Assembly (NCBI RefSeq): GCF_000758525.1
Contig: NZ_CP009241.1
Coordinates: forward strand, 7,628,749-7,692,748
From: Paenibacillus sp. FSL H7-0357
GTDB lineage: Bacteria > Bacillota > Bacilli > Paenibacillales > Paenibacillaceae
Direction: 5' to 3'
Length of the DNA stretch: 64,000 nucleotides
This document shows, piece by piece, positions 46,889 through 54,446 of the stretch. A program made the position numbers and the translations under genes. The notes under the pieces were generated by a model that had not been told where the DNA came from, did not search any database, and was given only the letters and a program-made list of their open reading frames with translations. Each line of letters begins with the position of its first letter. Position 1 is the stretch's first letter.

Positions 46889-46919
46889 CAAAATTTCCCC
46901 TTTAGTTTAGGATAACTGT

Positions 46920-46948
46920 AATTTACTACATTCTGTGACATCCGTCAA
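46920..46948 (-). promoter_or_regulatory. Promoter of the leader RNA and mutS2-like gene
   Basis: On the minus strand TTGACG (46948-46943), 17 bases, TAAATT (46925-46920). It overlaps the stop codon of the VOC gene. Confidence 0.68.
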
Positions 46949-47319
46949 TTGGCAACAAAACAGTTCAATACCCAACTAATTCTATTCTTACTATCTGCAA
47001 CTTGTCCATGAAGAGCGCCGAAGAAAGTCTTTTGCAGCTCAACCAGGACTTGACCGCCATCAGCAATCAGTTTGTCATAAATGCCGCGCAGCTGTTCCTC
47101 ACTGTCCAGCCCCATAATAATGCTGACATTTTCCGTCTTGGCGCCTTTCCCGTAATCATCGGAGAAATGGATCAGACTCTGGCCCAGATGCAGCTCTGCA
47201 TGCAGCCATTTGCCTTTATGCTCATTCAAAATCTTAATTTCCCCGCCAAACACGCTCTGATAATATTCTACCGATTCCTGTACATTCTCAATGACTACAA
47301 AGGGGCTTGCACTGACCAT
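46945..47319 (-). CDS. VOC superfamily (PhnB/glyoxalase-like) protein
   Basis: A protein of about 124 residues with the paired beta-alpha-beta-beta-beta modules of the vicinal oxygen chelate fold: PFVVIENVQESVEYYQSVFGGEIKIL, LHAELHLGQSLIHFSDD, and FFGALHGQVADSKNRISWVLNC at the end. It is closest in pattern to PhnB-like proteins, which resemble antibiotic-binding or dioxygenase members. The substrate is unknown. The third of three tandem ATG codons is best spaced (7 bases) from GGAGG; a frame extending 48 bases upstream is less likely. Confidence 0.85.
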   Translation of the reverse strand: MVSASPFVVIENVQESVEYYQSVFGGEIKILNEHKGKWLHAELHLGQSLIHFSDDYGKGAKTENVSIIMGLDSEEQLRGIYDKLIADGGQVLVELQKTFFGALHGQVADSKNRISWVLNCFVAN

Positions 47320-47511
47320 CATCATGCCTCCAAGAATTAAATTATGCGGCTGTTTAGCTTCCGTCATTTCTTAATCATTATATACAATTAAGTATTTATG
47401 ACCAAGCGAGCATACTTTGACCGCAGCCGTCCTGCTATCATTTGGTTTTATCCGTCTTTCTTCTATTTAGCTGAGGCCAGTTAATGCGGGAGGGGGTCGT
47501 TTAGGAGCAAA

Positions 47512-47540
47512 TAAAAAAGCAGCCGGTTGCCCGGCTGCTT
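47512..47540 (-). terminator. rpsF-ssb-rpsR operon terminator
   Basis: AAGCAGCCGG and CCGGCTGCTT form a 10-bp stem with a GTTG-centred loop; TTTTTTAT follows on the minus strand, 13 bases past rpsR. Confidence 0.9.
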
Positions 47541-47553
47541 TGTATAAAACGTC

Positions 47554-47826
47554 CTATTCCGTTGTGTAAGGCAGCAGCGCGATTTGACGCGAGCGTTTTA
47601 CAGCAATGGTCAGAGCGCGTTGGTATTTTGCACTTGTACCTGTTACACGACGCGGCAAAATCTTTCCGCGTTCGCTGATGAACTTCTTAAGAAGCTCAGT
47701 GTCTTTATAATCAATGTGAGTAATTTTGTTCACAGTGAAGTAGCACACTTTTTTGCGCTTGTTGCGTCCACCACGACGTGCCGGTCTTTTGTCGTTGTCT
47801 CCGCCTTCTCTTTGTTTGAAAGCCAT
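47554..47826 (-). CDS. rpsR: 30S ribosomal protein S18
   Basis: A 90-residue basic protein with [62 protein letters not shown] features in order, as S18 always shows. The N-terminal extension ([19 protein letters not shown]) is longer than in E. coli. It binds S6 on the platform of the small subunit. Third gene of rpsF-ssb-rpsR. Confidence 0.98.
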   Translation of the reverse strand: MAFKQREGGDNDKRPARRGGRNKRKKVCYFTVNKITHIDYKDTELLKKFISERGKILPRRVTGTSAKYQRALTIAVKRSRQIALLPYTTE

Positions 47827-47847
47827 GTTCAGTTCAGTCCTTCCTTA

Positions 47848-48354
47848 TTAAAATGGCAAATCATCGTCCGATATATCGATCGGTTTTCCATCGCCCGAAA
47901 AAGGATCTTGATTATTGTTGTTGTTACGCGTGAAATTATTGCTATTTCCGCGTCCACTGTTACCGCCGCCACCGCCATAGGCTGGTTCTTCAGGAGTACC
48001 TGCACCACTTGGTGTATTTCCGCCTTCACGGTTCTGCGAAGATTCCAGGAAACGGACATTATCGGCAATGACTTCGGTTACGTATACACGTTTACCTTCG
48101 TTATTCTCGTAATTCCGTACTTGGATGCGTCCTTCCACGGCTGCCAGTCGTCCTTTGCGCAAGTAATTGGCACAGGTCTCAGCCAGCTGTCTCCAGGTTA
48201 CTACCGGGATGAAGTCCGCCTCGCGTTCACCGTTCTGGCCCGTAAAGTTGCGGTCTACAGCAAGTGTAAACTGCGTTACGGCAACACCAGCGGGAGTATA
48301 ACGAAGTTCCGGGTCACGGGTCAACCGACCGATCAGAATGATACGGTTCAACAA
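47848..48354 (-). CDS. ssb: Single-stranded DNA-binding protein
   Basis: A 168-residue SSB: OB fold in residues 1-105 (LNRIILIGRLTRDPELRYTPAG, ADFIPVVTWRQLAETCANYL), then a Gly/Asn-rich flexible tail ending in the acidic IDISDDDLPF tip that recruits partner proteins. The start is TTG (read as MLNRI) after GGAGGGG; a longer frame upstream is not supported. It lies in the ribosomal S6-S18 operon, as in all Bacilli. Confidence 0.98.
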   Translation of the reverse strand: MLNRIILIGRLTRDPELRYTPAGVAVTQFTLAVDRNFTGQNGEREADFIPVVTWRQLAETCANYLRKGRLAAVEGRIQVRNYENNEGKRVYVTEVIADNVRFLESSQNREGGNTPSGAGTPEEPAYGGGGGNSGRGNSNNFTRNNNNNQDPFSGDGKPIDISDDDLPF

Positions 48355-48401
48355 TTCAATCCCCTCCTTTAACGCGATCAATTACAAAGCTTGTCAACAT
48401 C

Positions 48402-48686
48402 TTAGGCAACGTCGTTCGTAATGAGATAACGAATTACTTCGTCGGAAATCTTCATGAGACGTTCCAATTCGGTAACTACTGCAGGTTCTGCATTGAAGTT
48501 AACCAAAACATAAACGCCATCACGGAATTTCTTGATCTCATACGCAAGACGGCGTTTACCTTGCACATCGTGCTTTGTAATTTCTCCGCCGTTGGAGATG
48601 ATGCCTTGGAATTTTTCGACTGCTGCTTGAACGGCTTCTTGTTCAATGTCAGGACGAATAATGTACATGACTTCATATTTGCGCAT
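48402..48686 (-). CDS. rpsF: 30S ribosomal protein S6
   Basis: The 94-residue protein opens MRKYEVMYIIRPDIEQEAV and has LAYEIKKFRDGVYVLVNFNAEPA, the standard S6 body, without a Glu tail. The start at 48686 has AAGGAGG 8 bases upstream. First gene of the operon, preceded by a candidate S6:S18 autoregulatory hairpin. Confidence 0.98.
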   Translation of the reverse strand: MRKYEVMYIIRPDIEQEAVQAAVEKFQGIISNGGEITKHDVQGKRRLAYEIKKFRDGVYVLVNFNAEPAVVTELERLMKISDEVIRYLITNDVA

Positions 48687-48709
48687 AATTTTCACCTCCT
48701 TATGGTCTG

Positions 48710-48731
48710 CGGCCCCTGATCACGTCAGGAG
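48710..48731 (-). promoter_or_regulatory. Candidate S6:S18-binding leader hairpin
   Basis: In the rpsF leader the minus strand reads CTCCTGA-CGTGA-TCAGGGG followed at once by CCG. Known S6:S18 leader motifs are a stem with a CCG in an internal loop bound by the S6:S18 dimer. The match is partial, by eye only. Confidence 0.45.
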
Positions 48732-48767
48732 CAAGGAACGAGCACAAACATAGACTCGCACCATATT

Positions 48768-48796
48768 AATATACCAAATAGTTCTGACGAGTGCAA
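48768..48796 (-). promoter_or_regulatory. rpsF operon promoter
   Basis: On the minus strand TTGCAC (48796-48791), 17 bases, TATATT (48773-48768). Confidence 0.72.
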
Positions 48797-48901
48797 GCAA
48801 TATTAATCAATGCCATTTCCAGGTACTTTTTAGCTACATGAACAACCCCACGAGTGCGCACAATATAACTGTATTCACCACTCTAGAGAAGGAGGGATAT
48901 C

Positions 48902-49099
48902 ATGGGCGAACAGACGGAATATGAAAAAGGCGACAAAGCACCTAACCCCGGTGTCTACATGGAAGTAGGCGAAGCACGCAGCTTCCACACACAGATCAGT
49001 AATCCGAAACGGATTGAAATGGAAAAGGGTGATACCTTCCCCGAAACCACCAACAAAAACCGCAAATGGAAAAAGGTCGAGAAAGCGCGGGTCCATTAA
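48902..49099 (+). CDS. yjzC: YjzC family small protein
   Basis: A 65-residue hydrophilic protein with KGDKAPNPGVYMEVGE, then KGDTFPETTNKNRKWKKVEK, the YjzC pattern (a KGxxxPxxGxY motif and a KGDxFP motif). SD AGAAGGAGG precedes the ATG. The function is unknown; in Bacillus these small proteins are linked to sporulation. A plus-strand terminator at 49346 probably ends its transcript. Confidence 0.85.
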   Translation: MGEQTEYEKGDKAPNPGVYMEVGEARSFHTQISNPKRIEMEKGDTFPETTNKNRKWKKVEKARVH

Positions 49100-49177
49100 T
49101 TTTTGAGCACCATGTATAAAAGAGTCGATCCTGTCCCATAATAAACTCAGGCAGTACAAAAGAGAGGTGTGGTTCCG

Positions 49178-49246
49178 TTGGACGTCGTAGACGAACACAA
49201 TCACTGGGATTCTGATTCAGCAACTATTGTAACCCGGGAAGAGTAA
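49178..49246 (+). CDS. Possible 22-residue peptide
   Basis: TTG-initiated frame reading MDVVDEHNHWDSDSATIVTREE, with GAGAGGTG 8 bases upstream. It lies on the presumed yjzC transcript. Only the binding site and position support it; it may be chance. Confidence 0.3.
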   Translation: MDVVDEHNHWDSDSATIVTREE

Positions 49247-49345
49247 GGGCTGGGCTCCTAAAAAAAGTTCAGTTTCAGCACAACCCAATCACTTTAGCGG
49301 CTTTACACAGAGAAATTCCGAACATCATTGATGTACTGCCTCTGG

Positions 49346-49374
49346 AGAGGGACCCGAAAGGGTTCCTCTTTTTG
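49346..49374 (+). terminator. Terminator of the yjzC transcript
   Basis: AGAGGGACCC-GAAA-GGGTTCCTCT with a GNRA-type loop, followed by TTTTTG. It shows that plus-strand transcription runs about 250 bases past yjzC. Confidence 0.85.
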
Positions 49375-49393
49375 TTGTTGATCAAGTACAAAT

Positions 49394-49422
49394 AAAAAAA
49401 CCTCCGCCTATCAGCGAAGGTT
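49394..49422 (-). terminator. Terminator of tRNA-Ser
   Basis: On the minus strand AACCTTCGC-TGATAG-GCGGAGGTT, then TTTTTTATTTG, 27 bases after the tRNA end. Confidence 0.82.
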
Positions 49423-49448
49423 GGATTAACGATTATAAAATGCTGTAG

Positions 49449-49539
49449 TGGCGGAGAGGGTGGGATTCGAACCCACGCACGCTGTGACACGCCTAACTGA
49501 TTTCGAGTCAGCCCCCTTGGGCCTCTTGGGTACCTCTCC
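49449..49539 (-). tRNA. tRNA-Ser (anticodon CGA)
   Basis: The acceptor stem is GGAGAGG/CCTCTCC with discriminator G and an encoded CCA. The anticodon loop is CTCGAAA, so the anticodon is CGA, reading UCG. A long variable arm (TTAGGCGTGTCACAGCGTGC region), typical of class II serine tRNA, precedes the T arm with GGTTCGAATCC. Confidence 0.95.
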
Positions 49540-49586
49540 GCAGCAAAATTTATTGTATCATGATGCAGCTTGCTTTGCAAGCTTAA

Positions 49587-49793
49587 TTATTCAAGGCCGC
49601 TTTCCGCTGCACGCAGAACCTTTTTCATGTTCTTCTCGAATTTTGCACGGGGAATCAGGACACTATGCTGGCAGCCGATGCACTTAATACGGATGTCCAT
49701 ACCCATGCGGATAATCTCCATTTCATTAGTGCCGCAAGGATGCGGCTTCTTCATCTGCACAACATCACCCAACTGGAAAACCTTACGTTCCAT
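49587..49793 (-). CDS. yyzM: DUF951 family protein (YyzM-like)
   Basis: A 68-residue protein: FQLGDVVQMKKPHPCGTNEMEIIRMGMDIRIKCIGCQHSVLIPRAKFEK. The PHPCG and CxxC cysteines probably bind zinc. It is conserved next to the mscS-like gene in Bacilli. The ATG overlaps the upstream stop (TGATG). The function is unknown. Confidence 0.9.
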   Translation of the reverse strand: MERKVFQLGDVVQMKKPHPCGTNEMEIIRMGMDIRIKCIGCQHSVLIPRAKFEKNMKKVLRAAESGLE

Positions 49794-50824
49794 CACTCTT
49801 CCCCCTCTTCGCCTTCTCTTTCCTGAGCCGCAGCGACTTGCCTTATCGGGTTAATCCCCTCGGTTTCCCGGGCTCTGCGTGCCGCTTCAAGCGCCTCGGC
49901 TTCCGCTGACCGAGCCTCGCGCTCCGCCAGTTCACGCGCTTCCTGCTCGGCCTTAGCCGCCTCCAGACTAGTCTGCTTCTCCAGCGCCTGTTTGATATCG
50001 CTCTGGATCTGCCGTTCTGCCGATTCTCTGGCGTTAGAGAGACAGTTCGCCGCTACACGAATCACATATTCTGAAGTGCTCATGGACTGAATACCCAGTA
50101 TATTCGGGTACCCGAGTACATTTGAATTACGTTCCTCGATTCCCACAAGCGCCTCACCAATCAATGAAAGAGTGCCTTCAAGCCCCCGCTCTATTTTCAC
50201 CGGAACATCCACCACCGCCAAAGCGTTGGCAAGGGAATAGTTGGTCACATTGATAATGGTACCATTCGGGATGATATGAACCTCACCGGTAGTGCTCAGC
50301 AGTCTTGTCGTTCTGAGACCGATCATCTCTACAGTCCCTTTATAAGTACCGGTCTGGATTACATCACCTACCGCGAACTGATCCTCAAAAATGATAAAGA
50401 ATCCGGTAATTACATCCTTGACCAAACTCTGCGCTCCAAAACCAATAGCAAGCCCCACTACCCCGGCTCCTGCCAGCAGCGGGCCCAAATTAAAATTGAA
50501 TTCAGCGAGAATTATCATGATCATTACAAAATTACAGATAAACGTAACCACATTCTTCAGCAGTCCCCCAACGGTTGAGAACCGGCGGCTGTTCACCAGT
50601 ATTCTGCCACGGGTCTCCCGTTCCATTGAACGGTCAATGATCTTGGATACCACTTTTATAATGACCCGGGTCAGAATGAAAATGATAAGAATCCGCAAGC
50701 CTGAAAACAGTACATTGGCCCACATTTCCGTGTTGGTGAAAAACTCCCACACCTTATCACTAAGAGTATATGCAGCTTTCAATGGATCTGTAGGTTCTTC
50801 TGCATTCAACATCCACTTATTCAT
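49793..50824 (-). CDS. MscS family small-conductance mechanosensitive channel
   Basis: A 343-residue channel: three membrane helices (about 38-58, 80-108, 112-132), the pore helix GAGVVGLAIGFGAQSLVKDVITGFFIIFEDQ, then the beta domain (VGDVIQTGTYKGTVEMIGLRTTRL, HIIPNGTIINVTNYS). The C-terminal 70 residues are an Ala/Glu/Arg-rich coiled coil (EARELAEREARSAEAEALEAARRARE), longer than usual. It opens under hypo-osmotic tension. It overlaps both neighbours, so the three genes are coupled. Confidence 0.95.
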   Translation of the reverse strand: MNKWMLNAEEPTDPLKAAYTLSDKVWEFFTNTEMWANVLFSGLRILIIFILTRVIIKVVSKIIDRSMERETRGRILVNSRRFSTVGGLLKNVVTFICNFVMIMIILAEFNFNLGPLLAGAGVVGLAIGFGAQSLVKDVITGFFIIFEDQFAVGDVIQTGTYKGTVEMIGLRTTRLLSTTGEVHIIPNGTIINVTNYSLANALAVVDVPVKIERGLEGTLSLIGEALVGIEERNSNVLGYPNILGIQSMSTSEYVIRVAANCLSNARESAERQIQSDIKQALEKQTSLEAAKAEQEARELAEREARSAEAEALEAARRARETEGINPIRQVAAAQEREGEEGEE

Positions 50825-51092
50825 CTACTCCCTCCCCTTCGGTGATAAGTGTATAACCTCTTCCTTTATTGTCCTTGCCATAGATCCCGCGGATTTCAAC
50901 GTCCTGCTCCGCTATAATCTTCCGCACTTCGCCGATTGCTCCCCGAAAGAACTGAATAGACATTGCACAGCCTGCTGTAATTTCTTTGGGAGTCGGGAAG
51001 ATATCAATTTCGATTTCCGCGTATTCCAGCAGCATTTCGGCACGCAGCGCCTGCTGCGTAGAATCAAAAGCAATCAGCAGCTCTTCCTCCAT
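50817..51092 (-). CDS. DUF3343 / putative Se/S carrier-like protein
   Basis: A 91-residue protein with LIAFDSTQQALRAEMLLEYAEIEIDIFPTPKEITAGCAMSIQF, a ferredoxin-like fold with one conserved Cys in the AGCAMSI motif. The family is named a putative Se/S carrier because it co-occurs with selenium or sulfur genes. A cysteine desulfurase lies 1.3 kb away. The start at 51092 has GAGGGAGG upstream, and a forespore-type promoter for yyaC lies beyond it. Confidence 0.82.
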   Translation of the reverse strand: MEEELLIAFDSTQQALRAEMLLEYAEIEIDIFPTPKEITAGCAMSIQFFRGAIGEVRKIIAEQDVEIRGIYGKDNKGRGYTLITEGEGVDE

Positions 51093-51138
51093 CTCCACGC
51101 CTCCCTCTGGGTTAAACGTCCTATCTCTTGCCCCTGTA

Positions 51139-51168
51139 GTATAAAAAATCTCTTTCATCCATATACTA
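51139..51168 (+). promoter_or_regulatory. Candidate SigG/SigF-type promoter of yyaC
   Basis: GTATA (51139-51143), 18 bases, TATACTA (51162-51168). Forespore consensus is GNATR with CATNNTA at about 18 bases; six of seven -10 positions match. Confidence 0.5.
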
Positions 51169-51244
51169 GGATCATCAGCAACCTTTCAACTGAAAGACAA
51201 AGCTGCTGATATTTTCGTAGAGTCCCCTCAGAAAGGAAGATTAT

Positions 51245-51853
51245 ATGAATTCTTCTTCTAAAGCTGCACCACTGCAAGAACCATCCTGTTTAAAAATATC
51301 ACATGCCGATCCCAATATCTATTCTGCCATTACTCACCGTCTGCTTTTTCACTTTTCCCGCACCCGTCCCGATACACCGATTGTAATCGTCTGTATAGGC
51401 ACGGACCGTTCAACCGGAGATTCACTTGGGCCGCTGGTCGGAACAGCCCTGGCGCGGTTCCACAGCCCTCTGTTCCACCTGTATGGAACACTGGACGAGC
51501 CTGTGCATGCCGTTAATCTGGAAGAAACACTTACCCTCATCCGAGAGAAGTATAATAACCCTTTTATCATTGGTATAGATGCCTGCCTGGGCCATTCTAC
51601 GAGTGTCGGCTGTATTCAGGTCGTGGATGGACCTTTAAAGCCCGGAGCGGGCGTAAACAAGCAACTCCCCCCTGTTGGCGATATCCATCTGACTGGCATC
51701 GTTAATGTAGGCGGCTTTATGGAGTACTTCGTATTACAAAACACAAGATTGAGCCTTGTAATGCGGTTATCTGATATTATTGCTGTCAGCCTCTATTCTG
51801 CCTTGAAACAGTGGAATCTCCATGCTAAATCTGCTGCAACGCGAGAGCAATAA
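51245..51853 (+). CDS. yyaC: Spore protease YyaC (DUF1256)
   Basis: A 202-residue protein related to the germination protease fold: PIVIVCIGTDRSTGDSLGPLVGTAL, then IIGIDACLGHSTSVGCIQV, GPLKPGAGVNKQLPPVGDIHLTGIVNVGGFMEY. This matches YyaC of Bacillus, of unknown precise role in spores. SD AAAGGAAG precedes the ATG. Its 3' end overlaps the convergent DUF4446 gene by 29 bases. Confidence 0.93.
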   Translation: MNSSSKAAPLQEPSCLKISHADPNIYSAITHRLLFHFSRTRPDTPIVIVCIGTDRSTGDSLGPLVGTALARFHSPLFHLYGTLDEPVHAVNLEETLTLIREKYNNPFIIGIDACLGHSTSVGCIQVVDGPLKPGAGVNKQLPPVGDIHLTGIVNVGGFMEYFVLQNTRLSLVMRLSDIIAVSLYSALKQWNLHAKSAATREQ

Positions 51854-52325
51854 CTTCCTTCTCTTCCGGAGACAAAGGATATTGGGATTCTCCCGCTTCA
51901 AGCGGTTTGGAATAGATATAGGAGTTCTCACGATTATGAAGACTGGTGAGCACAATTCCGCTGCGATTATCATCCACTATTGCCAGCGAAAAGCTCAGGT
52001 CATTTCCGCGTTCACCGAAGGCATTATATCGCTTCATGGCCATTTTTGACTTCATGCCGCGCATTTTAGCCTGAGCAGCTTCAATCAAAGCCTTGTGCTC
52101 CTTCTGCTCCTCTTCCAGCATATCGCCTTGATTCTTAAGATCAATTAACAAGCTTTCCAGATCTTCCACACCACTACCGCTCATCATCGTTTCATATCTG
52201 CGCCGCATCTTGCCAAGCTTGCTGCCCTGAAGAATCAACACTATAGCCATTATTATAACCACAACGGTGAACGCAATAACAAACCAGGATAATTGCTCAT
52301 TTATTAACTGATTCAATTCTGACAT
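51825..52325 (-). CDS. DUF4446 family membrane protein (YyaB-like)
   Basis: A 166-residue protein with one N-terminal helix (FVIAFTVVVIIMAIVLIL), a coiled coil (about 50-90) and a C-terminal domain with MKRYNAFGERGNDLSFSLAIVDDNRSGIVLTSLHNREN and YSKPLEAGESQYPLSPEEKEVI, the DUF4446 signature. It is conserved near parB in Bacilli. The function is unknown. Confidence 0.9.
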   Translation of the reverse strand: MSELNQLINEQLSWFVIAFTVVVIIMAIVLILQGSKLGKMRRRYETMMSGSGVEDLESLLIDLKNQGDMLEEEQKEHKALIEAAQAKMRGMKSKMAMKRYNAFGERGNDLSFSLAIVDDNRSGIVLTSLHNRENSYIYSKPLEAGESQYPLSPEEKEVIALALQQI

Positions 52326-52345
52326 ATATGGACCATCCTTCGTAT

Positions 52346-53509
52346 TTATCTGCTGCGGGCAAAGCCATATAGTTCCTCCATGGCGACCAGCATTCTGTTT
52401 ATATCATGTTCTGTGGAGCTGACTCCTACACTTGCCCGTACAGCACCGCTCTCCAGTGTCTCCGCCGCTTTATGGGCCAACGGAGTACAGTGCATACCGG
52501 CACGCACAGCAATGTTATACTCCCGGTCCAGCCGATGTGCAATCTCTGCCGACTCCTGCCCTTCTATTGTAAACGAAACAATCCCGCTGCGCGAAACACC
52601 AATTTCAGGCCCAAGCAACCTCATACCAGGAATGCCGGACAAGCCTTCCATTAGTTTCTGTGTCAGCAACCATTCCTGCCGGTGAATATTCGCCGGGCCT
52701 AAAGACTTAATCTTTCTCAAGCCTGCAAGCAGCCCGGCTATCCCCACAGCGTTCTGTGTCCCCGCTTCATACCGGTCAGGCCGAACAGTAGGCTGCTCAC
52801 TGTTTTCAGACTGGCTGCCTGTCCCTCCATGCATCAATGGCTCTAAATCAAGGTTTGGAGCAATATATAGTCCTCCTGTCCCCTGCGGTCCAAGCAGCCC
52901 TTTATGACCAGGAAATGCAAGCAAATCAATATTCATTTGGGCTACATCTATTTCCAGCGTCCCGGCACTTTGCGCAGCATCCACCAGAAATACCGCTCCG
53001 TGAGACTTTGCGATGTCGCCAATTTCTCCGATCGGTAGAATACTGCCCAGCAGATTGGAACTATGATTGCAGATCACCATTTTAGTATTGCGTCTTAATG
53101 ATTTTTGAAGTTCCAGCAAATCGACCTGGCCTTTAGAATCGACGCGCAAATAATCCACTTCTACTTCTAAAGTCCGGCGTAAATACTCCAGCGGCCTACG
53201 AACGGAATTATGTTCTGTCATCGTTGAGATGACATGATCCCCCCGTTGCAGTGTACCCTTAATGGCCATATTTAGCCCCATTGTTGTATTGTGGGTAAAG
53301 GCAATATCCTGTGCGTTGGAGATAGAAAAAAGTTCAGCAAGCATGCTTCGCGCTCTCACCAGCACCCTGCCTGTCCCAATGGCCAGCGAGTGATTACCAC
53401 GGCCAGCATTCGCACCGGAGTGTTGCAGGGCATCCAGCATCGCGGCAGCCACCTCAGGGGGCTTAGGCCATGAAGTTGCCGCATGATCTAAATAAACCAA
53501 TTTCTCCAT
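52346..53509 (-). CDS. Cysteine desulfurase family protein (class V aminotransferase)
   Basis: A 387-residue PLP enzyme. The PLP Lys is in FPGHKGLLGPQGTGGLYI, the cofactor Asp in LVDAAQSAG, and the active-site Cys in GMHCTPLAHKAAET. The N-terminus YLDHAATSWPKPPEV and AFTHNTTMGLN are those of the EF2568-type subgroup. It removes sulfur (or selenium) from cysteine (or selenocysteine). The start at 53509 uses GGAG close before the ATG. The nearby Se/S carrier-like gene makes a sulfur relay plausible. Confidence 0.92.
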   Translation of the reverse strand: MEKLVYLDHAATSWPKPPEVAAAMLDALQHSGANAGRGNHSLAIGTGRVLVRARSMLAELFSISNAQDIAFTHNTTMGLNMAIKGTLQRGDHVISTMTEHNSVRRPLEYLRRTLEVEVDYLRVDSKGQVDLLELQKSLRRNTKMVICNHSSNLLGSILPIGEIGDIAKSHGAVFLVDAAQSAGTLEIDVAQMNIDLLAFPGHKGLLGPQGTGGLYIAPNLDLEPLMHGGTGSQSENSEQPTVRPDRYEAGTQNAVGIAGLLAGLRKIKSLGPANIHRQEWLLTQKLMEGLSGIPGMRLLGPEIGVSRSGIVSFTIEGQESAEIAHRLDREYNIAVRAGMHCTPLAHKAAETLESGAVRASVGVSSTEHDINRMLVAMEELYGFARSR

Positions 53510-53603
53510 CTCTCCACCCTCACTTTTTCTCATTTAAAAAACACACCCCTCCATATCCGCTAAAGGATATCTCAGGATATGTTTTCGGGCACAGATATCC
53601 AAA

Positions 53604-54446
53604 TCAGTTTCCCAATAGTTCCAATAATCTTTCCAAGTCTTGGGCACTGTAATAATTGATTTCAATTTTGCCTTTTTCTTTACCTTGTTTAATCTTCACC
53701 GTTGTTTTGAATCGCTCGCGCAATCCTTCCTCAACATTATCAATGTATGGATCACGTTTAACAACTTTCGCTTTTATGCCATTGGCAGGTTTACGGTCCA
53801 GGTTCTTTACAACCTCTTCTAACTGTCTGACATTCCAATGCTGTTCCACACATTGATCGGCTAACTGTTTCACCGTCTCCGGATCTTTCAAGGCAACGAT
53901 TGCCCGAGCATGTCCCATAGAAATTGTTCCACGTGAAACATATTCCTTCACTTCTTCCGGCAAAGTCAGCAGTCGTAAAAAATTAGCGATATGCGATCTT
54001 GATTTACCTACCTTCAGTGAAAGCTCCTCTTGGGTAAGCGAAAATTGATCCATTAGCCCTTGATAAGCAACTGCGATTTCCATCGCGTTTAAATTTTCCC
54101 GCTGCAGATTTTCAATCAGGGCAATTTCCATAACTTGCTGGTCGCTAAGACTTCGCACAACAGCAGGAATGGTTGCTTTTCCACAATATTGCGAAGCTCG
54201 GAATCTGCGTTCACCAGCGATGATTTCATAACCTTTTAGCACAGCGCGAACAATAATCGGTTGGATTACACCATGTTGTCTTATGGATTCAGCCAACTCC
54301 TGTATGGCTTCCTCATTAAAGTCCTTACGGGGCTGATAAGGGTTAGCGCGCAATTGCCCTAAAGGTATCTCCACAACCTTATCGTCTTCATTAATAGACA
54401 AGGATGGAATTAACGCATCGAGACCTTTCCCTAAACGCTTACTCAT
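53604..54446 (-). CDS. parB: Chromosome-partitioning protein ParB (Spo0J)
   Basis: A 280-residue CTPase and DNA clamp: N-terminal arm (RLGKGLDALIP), LRANPYQPRKDFNEEAIQELAESI, the CTP-binding GERRFRASQY, IALIENLQRENLNAMEIA, a KorB-like helix-turn-helix (TQEELSLKVGKSRSHIANFLRLL) and a C-terminal dimer domain. It loads at parS and spreads. Its ATG lies inside the end of parA. The gene itself contains a parS site. Confidence 0.98.
   Translation of the reverse strand: MSKRLGKGLDALIPSLSINEDDKVVEIPLGQLRANPYQPRKDFNEEAIQELAESIRQHGVIQPIIVRAVLKGYEIIAGERRFRASQYCGKATIPAVVRSLSDQQVMEIALIENLQRENLNAMEIAVAYQGLMDQFSLTQEELSLKVGKSRSHIANFLRLLTLPEEVKEYVSRGTISMGHARAIVALKDPETVKQLADQCVEQHWNVRQLEEVVKNLDRKPANGIKAKVVKRDPYIDNVEEGLRERFKTTVKIKQGKEKGKIEINYYSAQDLERLLELLGN
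53925..53940. promoter_or_regulatory. parS site within parB
   Basis: TGTTCCACGTGAAACA, one base off the perfect 16-bp palindrome TGTTTCACGTGAAACA. B. subtilis carries a parS inside spo0J too. Confidence 0.95.

Larger units (their letters stand above)
46663..46912 (-). ncRNA. Structured leader RNA (candidate ribosome-sensing attenuator)
   Basis: From a promoter at 46920-46948 the expected transcript carries a seven-codon ORF. GTTCTTAACTAA (46876-46865) then pairs perfectly with TTAGTTAAGAAC (46753-46742) over 12 bases. Between the arms are further helices, including GTATCG-N7-CGATAC and AACAA/TTGTT with ACCT/AGGT. After the distal arm, TGTTCT can compete for AGAACA, then the terminator follows. 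This fits a leader-peptide attenuator for the mutS2-like gene. I considered 6S RNA (size and long closing stem) but saw no convincing conserved bubble. Confidence 0.55.

Noticed and set aside
46663..46912. 6S RNA or a T-box/known riboswitch
   Set aside because: Size and closing stem fit 6S loosely, but I could not find a conserved central bubble. No T-box AGGGTGG, lysine, SAM, purine or TPP core is present. Kept as an unclassified leader.
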